From the NCBI GenBank assembly GCA_013399875.1, contig VXAZ01006886.1:2493288-2557287 (forward strand): 64,000 nt of DNA, read 5' to 3'. This document shows, in pieces, positions 11,336-23,445 of the stretch. Made by a program: the position numbers and the translations under genes. The notes below the pieces were generated by a model, which saw only the letters and a list, made by a program, of their open reading frames with translations, did no database searches and was not told the origin of the DNA. Numbering within the stretch: the first letter of the stretch is position 1; the number at the start of each line of letters is the position of its first letter. This DNA is from Gymnorhina tibicen. Lineage: Eukaryota; Chordata; Aves; Passeriformes; Artamidae.

Positions 11336-13999
11336 TATCAGCAGGCAAGTCTCTGTCCAAGAGCCCGGAATGCTTCAAGTTCTAGAATGTTCAAAGCCAC
11401 CCATCAATGCAAGCTGGCTCACGACTTCCCCTTGAAACAGGCAAGATTTCATGTCCCCATTTTCATTGTTTCAGGAGGGACGATACAAATAATGTGCTTA
11501 TGTTCTATAGATCTCCAATTGTTTTAAATTTTGGTGGGTTGTTCATTGCTTTGCCAAATCAACGTTTAAATTATACTACTTTTGAAAATGGTGATTGAAG
11601 TCTGAGAGAAAATGAAGACGTTAAAGCATATATTTGTTTTAGTTAAAATAAAGTTAATCATCAGCTGAGAAAATATATTTGTTTCTTATCATTGCCCTTT
11701 TTTGTACTGGGGAGTATTCCTGTTTTTCTCTGCCTTATATCCAAACACATGCTCTGGGTTGAATTTAATATTCAGACTTTTCAATATCCTGGCCTTTGTC
11801 AGGAAGGCTGCAGGAGGATATGTTCTTCTCATATTTGCATTGCTGCGACTAACTTGAAATTATTGGGTATTGCAGAGGGCAAATGAACCCCCAATATTAT
11901 TTTAGTGTAATTTGGTGCAGAATTTATTTAAATAATGCTAAGAAAATGAAAAATAATTTTGATGAAATTGAGAAGGTGTTGTTTTTCAATTCTTGCATGG
12001 AAGATCTCTGGAGTGAGAGCTATACCCTATAAGGGAATTGGGAAGTTATTTGGCGACGTGCCTAAAAGCCACTTCAGACCTGTTCATGAGTTTGGATGGC
12101 AAGCCAACGTCCATTTTAATTCACAGAAGTGCTTAGAAAAACAACAGACTTTATTGGGCTATATCCAGGAGAGGTTAAATTCACATTCAGTCTGTACTGG
12201 AGTAGTAACAGCTGCTGTGAGGATTAACCTTTTTGGCTGGTGGGATGAAAAGAAATATTAACTAACTATACTGTAGATGGAAGTACAGCAGGTTAACATA
12301 ATTTAAAAAGTAGGATCATTTTTATTGGGTAGATTGGTTATATTTTATTGTGGTTTATATTTGTACTGAAGTAACAGCTTTAGGGAGGATATTTTATATT
12401 GATACAGTTAAAAACATAACACCAGCTTGAAGAATTGGTGGTGTTAAAATCGATAAAGAAATAAAGAATCTTTCTGAGCTTTTGTTATTTTGAAAGCATC
12501 CCAGGACAGTTGCTGTTGGAAAATTACAACCATCTGATGCAGGGTGTATGTCCCCAGTGAAACACATTGGTGGTCCAAGTCTGGATTCTATTGGAAAAGT
12601 GTCAATACAAAATCACCTGCACAGTTGGTGTTAATTTCCTTTTTGTTGGTAGTTTCAGGAGAGCAAAAGGATCAGATGGCTGCTGAGAGTGCACCAGTTG
12701 GTTGACATCTCAGGGAAAGAGGAGGCAAATGAGGAGCTTAGGAGCTTGTGTTGCTGCTTTGCCTATGTGATTGATAAAATAAGGGGCTGTAGTTTACTAA
12801 TCTTTCTGAGTCATAAATATGTCCAATTAGTAGTGAGAAGTTGTTTGGAAGGAATAATTCTTTCTTGGAAAAAATACAGAGAAAAATACAAAATGTCAGG
12901 TATGGTAACTGTGCATACAATTGTTATGTGAAGAACACAGAGTGAACCCAGTCAGGCTGTGTACGTGTCCACAGTTGATGCTGTGACCTTTTTAAAATTA
13001 ATGGTTGGTTCTCTTGCTCCTGGTAAGAAACAATCTGGCAATCCTGTGGAGCATTTTTCTGAAAGACACAATGGACCAGTTTGGAAGCTCTTTTTACTAA
13101 ACCTGCATGGATTATTCTGAAGGTAAGTTATTTTTTCCAGAGAAGGCATAGAGTGCTGACATAAGAAAGATGACACAAACCTTATTATATGATCAAATTC
13201 GTTTTTAAAGGAATAAAATACTGCACATGGCTGGTTTTGTTTCACCATGTACATTGAGGGAGTGGGTATTTTTTGCTAAAATTGTTGGAGTTGTCACATG
13301 ATTGCCTATTTTCAGGCATATTGCCTGCAAACAGCTTATTTGCCAGTTTCTTTTGTTTAGGAGAGGATGTATTATTTTATCCAGAATCGTTTTTTAAGGT
13401 CTGTAGCCTGGAATTTGCATTGCTATCCCAAGCCCTGGGTGGCTATTTTGGTGATGGTGGTGATGCTGATGATGCATGAACCTTTGCTATTACTATTTTC
13501 TGTCTTAAAGCCCATATAGATATCTGAAGCTGTTTTATTTTCAAATTTTGTTTTGGTCCTTGACAGCAGGGACAGGTCAGGTTGGCTGTAGGACTCTGTC
13601 CCAAGCTGCTGGGCCAAACCTTCCTCCGAGGGCAGAGCTGTGGGCAGTTCTGCTGGGCAAAGGGCAAAGCCCATTTTTACAAAACATCACTGAGCTGCCC
13701 ACTGAAACTCAAGCACTGGAGCTCAGCTGCAGCATTATCACCCTGTGTACCAGATGCCTTCTGCTGCTCATGCAAACATCTTTAGTGAGAGGGACTGAGG
13801 AAACATCATGCCAAAGGCTTCCAAAGTTGTTCCTTTGGTGCTGTCACTTTTAGCAAGTGCTAATAGCATAGGTTGAAGACCAAATGCCCCTGGAGGTTTT
13901 ATTTGTGCCTTGACTATTTGACATTTGTGTTTCCAGTGCGAAGGGAAAATGACAAAACAAGAAGGATTATACGTGCTCTTTATTTTCGGTTTTCCGCCC

Positions 14000-14240
14000 T
14001 GTTTCAGTCACGCTTGCCCTGAGCACGTGTGCTGTATTCCTGTGGGCCACGGCGGGGCAGGAGTGAGGGCTTAAACGTGAGCAATGGAAGTGCCTGAGGA
14101 GCTACAGCGGATAATGTAAATAAACCGTTTTCATTAACGACCCAGATTTGCCTCTGTCTCGCATAAAGCTGCCATAATCTCGCTTTAATAATGATAAATT
14201 AGATATATACAAAGACTGTCTCCAGTAGTTGAGATTACAT
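14000..14240. promoter_or_regulatory. Candidate non-coding regulatory element with forkhead motif
   Basis: A complex stretch with an E-box-like CACGTG near 14024 and a forkhead-type GTAAATAAAC at 14116-14125. An AT-rich segment of homeobox-like TTAATAATGATAAATTAG follows. Nothing in it is coding. The call rests only on sequence texture and motifs, so it is weak without cross-species alignment. Confidence 0.25.
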
Positions 14241-17195
14241 ACATTATTTATAGTAGGGATATAAATCCCACTTCAGTTTATATTGTTTTCTTTGCTACAC
14301 TATAAGGACTTGAGCCAAAGCCCGTTAAAGTCCTTTCCTAACTTCAGCAGTCTCTGAATTAGGAGTCCCTATTTTTCAAATTAATTTTATTATTCCTTCC
14401 TCCTCTTGTAATACTTATCTTTTAAAATAGTTATCAAGGAAAAAAATAATAGTACATATTCAGTATTACTCAAAGTAAGGTATGGCTTGAGTAATTGTTG
14501 TTTTTCCCATTCTTAACAGTTTTTAAACCTCCCTTTACATTCCATCACTATTTCAAGTCCTATCCTTCTGAATCCAAGCACTTGCCAGGGCTCTGTGAAC
14601 TTAATCTGGTGTCCAGCACAAACTGTTACATGTGGGCAGGTGGGATGTATCTGATCCCTTTGCTTCCATAACAGAAGGACAGAGCAATGATCCTGGCAGA
14701 TTTGCTGGGTTTTTTGTTCTTTGGGGACAGGAAAATTAGGAGAAGATGGCACTCTCCAATTCAAAGGTTAATTATAATTATTTTCCTGCTCTCCTGTTGC
14801 TAGCACAAGTAGTCAATACCTTGTTCTCATAATTGTACTTTTATCTGTTTTTCACTGAAACCCAACACCTGAGAGAATCTTCTGATACCAAAACTGTCCA
14901 AATTAAACCTAGATGTGTGTTGTGTGTATTACCTGGCCTATTGTCAAAGGTTTCGTAAAAATCTAAGTCACAGGTATCTACTAGTTCCACTTTGTCATGT
15001 TTTGTCACCCTCACAAAGAAGCTTGGAGGTCTGGTTTTCCTGTTTTTTAAAATCCAAGTTTCATCCGGGCTATTGTATCATTTTATGGTTTTTAATTTAA
15101 TTATTTTATCAATGAATTTACCTGACAAAGAAGCACATCCTCTGTGTTATAAAGTGTTCTAATACCACTCAGTGGTAACTGCCAAGTTCTGCTTCTTCCA
15201 GTCTGTTTTCCTAAGAGTTGATTTTATTAACAGGCAACCACTTCACTCTTCAGTTGCCTCAGAAGTAGGTGAATATATTTGTCTTCTCATGACTTGTTAC
15301 AGTTAAATACATTAATTTTTCCCCCAAAACTGGTTCAGTTTCTATAATTTTGTTTGTTTATTTTTTCCAGTTTAAAGAGCAGTTACTTCACACCAGCCAT
15401 CTTGTTGCTTAGTGATGCCAAGAAATCGCTCTTATCTGCATGCCATTCCCTTCTCAAGTTCTTTTTCCCTCTGAGACTCATCTGTCTGGGATTCTTTTAC
15501 AATTTCACTTCTCCAGGTTTAAGCAATTATTTTTCTTTAAGTCTCCTAATTGTTCTTCATACTACCCCTAAGCCTTCTTGTCTTCATATTACTTTGAATT
15601 CATCTGGATTTGTTAGGATTTGTTTTGTCACTTTGATTCCTCTTTTGTCTTTCCCCAAATTAATTTTTTGTGGCAATAGCTCCTGTAGTTTGCTATTAAC
15701 AATCTGCACTTTTTAATTTACTTTGTTGTTGTTGATAAGGGCAGTGTGTACCTTTGGCTTGCTATCATATATATAAATAGCCTGCATGATAGGGCCGACT
15801 TTTTTAACCTATTTCATACCAATAATGACACTGTTTAAAACAGAATCCCCTCTCTTTTAAAGGTGGCGCTGGAGATGCGTTTGTGTGCTTGGTTTTTTCC
15901 TTCTGTTTTTTTCTTATTCTTTGCTTTGGATCCAGACTGTAATACGAATTAAATTTGCTTAGGCAAACCCACTGTGCATTTAAAAAAGTCATTTTAAAGA
16001 CAGGATCCTGAGGGTCTGACAGAAAAGCTAAACCAGCTGTGCTCTCCAGGACAAACAACACAAATCTACAGAATCTTCTCTTCAGGATCAAATAAGTGAA
16101 AGAAAAGCCTCAGAAAGTAAAAGATACTTTTATCTCACAGAAGCAGAGCTGAAAGAATTTAGTGTCACTTAAAATCTTAGCCATTCCTGTTAGACTTGTA
16201 AAATCCAACATTTTTTTCTTTTTCATTTTAAGCAGAAGCATTTTCATTTGCTAACCAAACAGCTCTATTTACCTGTTTGATATGAAGGTTGTCTTTAAGT
16301 TGAAGAAAAAATGGTTATTCAGCTCTTTAGTGAAGAGCCAATCTCACAAGAATAGTTCCCACTTGTGTTTGTTCTAGCTGATTTGGTTAAGTAGAAAGGA
16401 AGCAAGAAAATTATAGAAACCAAAATAGAAATATAATTAATTTGGTCAAATAGTTACCAGATTATATTCCCCATTTATTTCCAAGTAAGCCTCTTGACAT
16501 TTATTAGGTTGCTCCCTGGAGCTAATAGGAAAGCTCCCATCCATTTTTGGATAAACTGTCTGACTGGAGAACAAGATGTCACCAGATGATTTCCAGAACT
16601 GTAAGAAGGGCAAAATACATATGTATGTTCTTCATAAATTGTTTTAAACCTGTGCACTGAGCAACCAATTGCATTTATGCTTCTGCTGGATTTCAGAGAG
16701 TGTTTATGGGTAGAACCCTGTACGCTGCATTTCCACAGTGCTTTCCCTTGCGTGCCCTGCGTGCTTCCCCATGGCATTCTGTGGTGCATGGTATGGGCGC
16801 TAACAGATGTCAGGGTTTGTACACTGGGCTAGAAGAAGTGCTTGGATTTTGTAAAAACACACATTTCATATCTAAATAAATAATGTAGCTGGGCAGCTGG
16901 AGGGATCTGGTAGTGGTTTTATTAAATGCTTTAAGGGAGAAAAGCCAGCAGACAGCCCAGCATGGCAGGGGACATATTAGTGACAGAAACATCTAAAACG
17001 CAGGCCTGACTGTGCCTGTGCACAGTGCAGTGTGTCCCCAGTTGTCAGAGCGAAGAGTGTGTGACACACAGAGCATGCAATTCTTTCATTGTTGGGGAAG
17101 TGGATAATAAACGACCCTACAGCAAGCAAGTAGACTGAAAATTAAAGAAAAAAGTGAAAAGTGCTAGAAGTCCAAGTATTTGTATTCTGGTTAGA

Positions 17196-17211
17196 TTTTT
17201 TTTTTTTTTTT
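17196..17211. repeat. T16 homopolymer
   Basis: An uninterrupted run of sixteen T in intergenic DNA. No retroposon body was recognised next to it. Confidence 0.95.
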
Positions 17212-20200
17212 AAACAACTGCACAGGAAAAGGGGAATGTCTTGGTCTTCCCTTTTATTTACCCATTTCTGGGCAGGCTGTCCCTGATTCCTCCCCTTATA
17301 CCCACTCCATATACACACATTATATTTTTTCATAAACAACCTCAGTATATTATCTAAGTGGAAACAATGAATCGATTTTCTTTTCGGTTATTGAGCTGAA
17401 TCAAGTCACAGAGGGATCCACTGAGTTCCAGACCCTCTAAAGGAAAAAATGGAAGCAGAATCTTCCCACTTTGTTAGCAGCAAACCTCCAGACTGTCACA
17501 GAATTTCAGGTAACTGCAGCCTCAAGATGCAGTTTTATATAGGCCCCAAACTGATCTAAGTCTTTTCTGTTCCCTCTGTTCAAGCCCTCCCTAAAAACGT
17601 TTTGTTCTTCATAACAGTCACTAAACAGAGTCAATAATTTTCTTCTGAATTTTCATTAAAAAGCACATGAGTTTGTGACACACAAACTCAGGATCTGACT
17701 CTGAAAGGGGCTTAAATACTGCATGGAAAAGCAAACTGGATTCTGTCCCTTTTGAGTCTCTGCAATGGGCTGGAGCTCTCCGAAACCTTACAAGATATTA
17801 CTGAGATGCAGCCAATCCAACGGTATTTTACAGGAGAGTTTGGCAGCACTGAGATAATTTCACTTTTCCTGGGTTCTCCACTGCTGCAGAATTGCTTCCA
17901 ACCCAAGTAGCCTTTACTTTGTAAGGAGGCAGTGGAGTTTTTGATTAATACTCATAAATTTAGCAGGGTATTGCTTGGAGGGTTTTGTGTAACAGAGTCC
18001 AAAATTAACTGTGCAATTTTTATGCACATTTCTGCCTAAAGGACTGAATATTTGAATATTAAAGCAGAACATCATTTGAATTAGTTGTTCACTCTTTTCC
18101 CCACTCCTTTCCTCTCTCTTTTTTTTATTGAAGACCATATAAAACTTCTTCTAAATGCTGGTACAATATGTGCTAAATATGATTATATTTCCTACTAATG
18201 ATAGTTCAACATTGTTTATTTTATAGTCAGATATTCTTTTGCTTTCTCCTAATAATTTCCTAAGTCCTACTCAAAAAAAACCAACAAAAAAATCTTCCTG
18301 GTCATCTGCTAGATGTGATTGTTTTATCATATAGTACTTTGTGAAAAACAAAACTAATCCGTGTTTGTTACTGTGAACTAATTTGGAATATCCTTCCGAA
18401 GTTCTCAGCGTCACTGTGGATGTGGCCTCGGACGCTAGATGGCAATGTGTGGCTGTGTGACATCCACGGGAATGGCAGTAGCAAAAGTCTTTCAGCACAG
18501 GAGAGAATCCTCATGTTTCAAAAATATTTGTAATATTGCCTTTTTATTATGAAAACAATTATAACGTGTAAATGCTCCGTTTTTGCAGTCTAAAAGCTTT
18601 ACAAACTTTCTTTTTCCTGCATTATGACTACATGGGGAACATTTCTTAATGAGTTAGACTGGTGAGTACAACATTTACCCATTTTTTGGTCTACTATAAA
18701 GCTCTTCAATCGATTAATCTGTCAAAAGGGAGAATTTTCAGTTCCTGGCACCATCAGCATGTTCCTTACCATGAAAGAGAAAGGAGGAATGACAGGATGT
18801 TGCCCTCTTCTCTCTCCTCAAATAACCTTTTACTTGGTGTCACGGCAATGATGAGAGTGGACATTTTAAAACTGAGGTGAAAGCAAAAGGTGTTAGGTAG
18901 CAATAGCAACCTTATACCCCTATTTTGAGCTAAAGAGTCATCCTAGAGACAACCAGTGCACAGCTGTTACCTTGTCAGTGTTTGAATTCTTTTGGATGAC
19001 TTCAAAAGGAGTGGCTTCAAAACCATTGACCTTACACAACAGACATATTATTGAAAAGGGCCCGATCCTGCACAGGCTCTTTAGAAAAGATTGTGTGTGT
19101 TTTGGTAATGAAGCTAAACCACTTGTGGTGTGTTGTCACTTTGCCATGTCGTATCCTACCTCTGTCCCACTGCTTTAGGTCTCTCTCTTAACCAGTCTGT
19201 GTGGGTCACTTTTAATCAAGATTAAATGGTTCCCTATGTTTGTCAGACTTAATGATCTCACTTTGCAGATAGGCAGGCAGAAATAATTTTTAGAGAAATT
19301 TTGCATGTAGTGTATTATTGCTGTTCAGACAAGAGGGAAATACAGAATGCTGAGGGCCCACTAAGAGTGTTAGAGGTGGGCATTATACCTGAGGCACCAC
19401 AGAATGTTACGTTACTCCTGCCACTGGTGTGCTCTCAGTAGGGCAGGAAGGCTGTGTCTGCCTCTTGGGACAGGAGGATGAAAAGGCTGTTTCATGCTGT
19501 GATCTGATGAAATTGAAGGGCTATCCATGGCTTGTGATTCCTGTTGGATTGCAGGACGAAGGGACCACTGTCTCATTCTTTCTCTTCTCAGAGGCAATGC
19601 TGCTTTCTATGCCCTAAAGGAGAGGCAGAACCCAGAGCAGACATTTTATTTCCTGTTTCTGCTTGTTGGCCTCTCCATCCTAGTGCAGCATCCAGTGCTG
19701 TCTTGTGATAAACACCAGCAGTCATCCCATTGGGAAAGGAAGCTTGTATGGGAAAACTAAGATATTTAGGGCCTTTATTAATGACACTTCTCTGCCCCCA
19801 GTTTCTTTTTTGCTGTTGATCTCTCTGCTCCATGTTCCCCACTGGTGCTTTATTTTGACATTTTTGACCCCTCATGCACTTCCTTTTTTCCCACCCATTG
19901 TCTCTTTCTGTCCTCCTCTTCTTTTCCTGGTAATAGGGTGTATCCCTGTGGCATTTTGTTTTGTTTGGTTGGGTCTGATACCAGCTCCCACCGAAAACAT
20001 TTTGGTTTGGGTACTCATAACTACTGTGTGTAAGTGTAAACCTCTCATGGCTACAATCCTTTATTTCTCAATGAGAAATACAAACAAGGAAAGCCCTTGT
20101 TTAGTGGAAATAAGATTTGGGACTTCCCGCAGACTGATCAACTGTAAAATTAATGCTGAACATTTTGGAGAGCAGTGCTAAAGTAAAACAAATACACCCA

Positions 20201-22229
20201 ATCAATCATGAAAAAATTTTCTTCAGGTTTGAACTTTTGGGGTTTTCTTTCAATAATGCAAAATAAATCAGAATCCAAACTAGCCACAGAGCTGTCTCCA
20301 TCCTCTTGCAAAGCAATTAGTGTCTTAAAGGAGGCAGATATATACTATGAGCACATACTAACCCCAAATTATGTCCCCAGTACTTTAAAAGCCAAGGTCT
20401 CTGTTCCTTCCCTCTGCCAGCGAGGCCACCTGTGCTGAGGGACCGGGGCACTCAGAAGCCAGACAGGGCAGAGCAGGAGCTCCAGCCCACCCCACTGCCA
20501 GGAGCCCACAAAGCCTGGCTGGGCCCTGCTATGGTTTGCCTTGAAAGACAAGCAGGGCACAGATATTGCTTGGGAACAACAGCTGTATTTTGAGATTATC
20601 TCAACGACCAGGTTACATCCCCTCCTTACAGAAAGAATTTTTCCTCCCATCCTTCCCACTCATGACACCAGTACGGAGGACACAAAACTAAGTGTGCTGT
20701 GTCTGAGGAGGTGTCCATGCCTCACGGTTCCCAGCTGGTGGGGAAAACTCTTCAAAACACCCTTTCCAAATCAGTTTGTTTTAATAGTAGATTAAATGCC
20801 CTCAAGTCTCCTCCTTATGTTTTCAATGAGAAAATGGCCAAGCAGTAGCTGAAGCCCCTCAGAGAAACAGGACATCCTGAGCTGTGGCAGATCGACTTCC
20901 TTTACAAAGTTCTAATGAAAATTTTCAACAATAGCTCTGTGCATGTTCAGAGTGGGGGTTAGCAAGTGCACGTGTTTATGTACCCACACACTCTGTGCAG
21001 CGCTACGCAAGCTTTTTAAAATAACATACAAAATACTAGGTATATTTTGCTGGAAGAAATTTGTTTTGTAAATACATATATGTATATTTACTGTGTTATG
21101 ACATAAGGCAGGATTAGGTAGAGAGAAAATTTCAGGATGTGGGTGGCCTGTTGAAGGTCTTACAGGGAGTGTTCAGTAAAATACCCTTGGAACATAAAAT
21201 TAAAATAAATGAAGAATAAACTTAACCAAAGTATCAGTGAACATAAACAAATCTTCATGCTAAACAAATAATCTAAGGAAGCCAAAGTGCAATAATTAGA
21301 AAGGGATAATTATGCTTCCTCTGCTTCCTAGAAGAGATATGTAAGATTTTCAGTAATTTCCTAAATGCTGAGTGTAAGATGCTGGTGAAAAACGACAAAT
21401 CTCTGTTGAAGTTTATGATATACAAGAATTTACTCTGGCTGAGGGCCTGTTTCATGGCAATAAAGACATAGTAAATGAAAAAAAACCTGAAAAATACTTT
21501 AAAGGTTCTGTCTGCTATAACATATATCTGGAAATGTAACATATAAGAAAACAGTTACAATACCGTAATTTGGATGGGACTGGAGGTAAAACATATTATG
21601 CAATTATTGCTTGTGTTGTCTTTAGCTCACGCATTTTCCTCTTTTGGAGGAGAATTTTATTTTTAATGTTTGTGGTTGTAATTTTAGTTCATTTCTGAAG
21701 TACCGGTTTTCTAGGAAGAACAACAGATGGACACTGTTCTGATGTCAATTATCTGGAACAGTTCTGTGGAACTCAGTTTAGATTTTGAAGGAATGCTCTG
21801 AGGTAATAAACTATTCTTATGATATTTTAACAAAATTACATTGTTGTCAAAATGCAGTAACAGCATGAAAAAATATTTATTAAAATCTCTCTGGATTTTT
21901 CTCTTATATGGTAAACAGTCTGGTCTGCTAATCCCTTCTGGATAAGTTGAACTTCATACCCATGCTTAGAATGACCCAGTCATAATTGCAGCATCACCTT
22001 TGGCCTCTCTTTTGTGTTTTTGTTGTCCTGTATTCTCAGAAATGTGTCAGAGGCCCATTGTGCTGTATGCTACACAAACACAGTAAAAAAAGACATGCCC
22101 CAAATTTGATACAATCATAACTGGGAGGCTTTTCTATTGTTCCTATTAGCACAGTGTAGGGAAGCCTTCCCAGGATCCTTTAGACAGACCACGGCTATAA
22201 AAGAATGTTTGGTTTCAAGTTTTTGAGTC

Positions 22230-22235
22230 ATTACT
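22230..22235. repeat. Target-site duplication, left copy (ATTACT)
   Basis: ATTACT directly precedes the TG of the 5' LTR and recurs directly after the CA of the 3' LTR at 24896-24901. A 6-bp duplication is typical of alpha- and betaretrovirus-type integrases and shows that both LTRs came from one insertion. Confidence 0.95.
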
Positions 22236-22604
22236 TGTGGATGCTGAAAAGCCTTCAGCAGAGAAGTTTTCGAGCTTTCTGCAGCATCCTGTGAGAGCTC
22301 TGCCTTTCTCACGCAAGCTATGAAAAACACTGAGATGGTTTTGTAAACGAATTCTCTGTCTAACACCTGCCAGCTTGTTTTCCAGGTTTTGTTATGGTAT
22401 ATTGGAAAAATATTTTGGAATGGATGTTGTAGAGTCTTAGCCAATCATTCTGAGGGGTGGTTGGTCAAGGGACCAATGGCCTCCTGCCATCTTTGCGAAC
22501 CAAGTTATATAAGCCAGTCTTTAATTAATAAATTAATTGGCTTTTCTCCCCGGACTTGGACTTTGTGTCGTGAATGTCTCTCCGTCCCTGGTACAACAGC
22601 GACA
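22236..22604 (+). repeat. 5' LTR (369 bp)
   Basis: Begins TGTGGATGC and ends GCGACA, so it has TG...CA termini. Promoter-like signals are CCAAT at 22441-22445 and 22473-22477 and TATATAA at 22506-22512. AATAAA at 22527-22532 places the R region just after the TATA box. It differs from the 3' LTR at five positions (22494, 22496, 22574, 22577, 22584), with no length difference. The first 258 bases are identical between the two LTRs. Confidence 0.97.
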
Positions 22605-22606
22605 TC

Positions 22607-22624
22607 TGGTGGCCCTAAGCGTGT
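22607..22624 (+). other. Retroviral primer-binding site, tRNA-Trp-like
   Basis: TGGTGGCCC starts two bases after the LTR end, the usual primer-site position. It is followed by TAAGCGTG. Compared with the site used by Rous sarcoma virus (TGGTGACCCCGACGTGAT) it keeps TGGTG, CCC and CGTG but has substitutions and a one-base offset. The tRNA-Trp assignment is the best fit by eye, not proven. Confidence 0.6.
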
Positions 22625-22669
22625 ACAGCAACGCAACCGAACTGTCGCATCTCGGCCCGCGCGTTCCTC

Positions 22670-22680
22670 GGAAGGTGCGT
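22670..22680 (+). other. Possible retroviral splice donor in the leader
   Basis: GAAG followed by GTGCGT at 22675 fits a 5' splice site between the primer site and the gag start, where subgenomic env message donors lie in simple retroviruses. No env gene remains, so it would have no purpose in this copy. Confidence 0.4.
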
Positions 22681-22753
22681 GGCTCCTCCACCGCGCGGCT
22701 AAGGGGACAGGACCCTACTCCAGGCACCGAGGTTTTAGACAAAAACTGAAAAG

Positions 22754-23329
22754 ATGGGACAAAAAAGCTCAAAAGGAAGCACAGTGCTTTCTGCCTGGAG
22801 AGCGGTACTAGCTTTGACGGGAGCTGACCTGTCTGATACCGCTCTGAGTGCGTTGTTGGACTGGGCGGCAAGCTATGGGTTTTCAGCAGAACCTGATACT
22901 GCGTTCAGCCTCAAGACCTGGCGGTTGCTAGGGGACAGGTTAATTCATGAGCTCACGTACAGAGCAGATGATGTTGCTCAGGAACTGGCTGAATTACTTC
23001 GGATTTGGCAATTTTTATATGATATGCTGCTTCAGGTCAAGTCGGGAGGAGAAAGCAGAGGCTTGCCCGGCCCGGAGGGTTCTGAGGGGGGTACAATTTC
23101 CAAGGGACTTGAGCCACCCGGGAGTACAGAGACTCAGGGCAGCATGGATGCTGAGTCTCCAGGACCGTCTCCGGTACCATCAGAGACTGGGATAGTTCCC
23201 ACGTCTCGGATGCCGTCGGGGCTGGGGAGTGCTGCGGAGGCTGCGCGGGGGTTCTGCTCTTCGCCCCGTGACTACGTTCTGCCTGTACATCTATCTCCAC
23301 ACGACATCGTTATGCCAAAATATCCCTAG
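22754..23329 (+). pseudogene. gag: Truncated retroviral gag (matrix-like part)
   Basis: A 191-codon frame opens with MGQKSS, a myristoylation-type N terminus (Gly at position 2, Ser at 6) typical of retroviral Gag. Residues 1-96 form a helical, Leu/Trp/Ala-rich matrix-like region with Trp at 15, 37, 56 and 85. Residues 97-191 are a Gly/Pro/Ser-rich linker. The frame stops at TAG 23327-23329. There is no capsid major homology region, no CCHC zinc knuckle and no PPPY or PTAP late motif. Full Gag is normally several times longer, so this is a remnant. It could still yield a small protein from the LTR promoter, and the 5' gag sequence may have been kept for RNA packaging (inference). Confidence 0.85.
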
Positions 23330-23445
23330 CCTGCGGAACAACTCACGAGAGTAACCGGGCGACAAGAAGAGTACACGGAGCATCCGCCTCCCTTTGCTTC
23401 GGGGGCCACCCCCCTCCCCGTCACAGGGCCCTGCACCGCTGCTTT
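23330..23445 (+). other. Gag-to-integrase deletion junction in the provirus
   Basis: Sequence between the gag stop and the first integrase motif. It does not resemble protease, reverse transcriptase or RNase H. The retroviral deletion end points probably lie here, but I cannot place the exact junction without a full-length relative. Confidence 0.6.

Larger units (their letters stand above)
11050..22229. other. Gene desert, proximal part
   Basis: About 11 kb of AT-rich, mostly unique DNA. No exon set, RNA gene or intact repeat was recognised. Open frames of 60-158 codons occur but lack family features and consistent splice sites, and several begin at non-ATG codons. Contents worth noting are a CR1 scrap near 11.3 kb, a complex AT/GC-mixed stretch with a forkhead-type motif near 14.1 kb and a T16 run at 17196. 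A moderately GC-rich, CpG-poor patch at 20395-20720 could not be identified. Confidence 0.6.

Noticed and set aside
11959..12261. 100-codon frame with a protein-like composition
   Set aside because: It has no recognised family and no flanking exon structure. A degraded repeat was considered but no diagnostic ends were found.
13450..13475. GATGGTGGTGATGCTGATGATG run as a minisatellite
   Set aside because: Too short and imperfect to call a tandem repeat locus.
19705..20181. 158-codon hydrophobic frame
   Set aside because: It lacks an ATG start, is overlapped by other frames, and its hydrophobicity reflects T-rich DNA.
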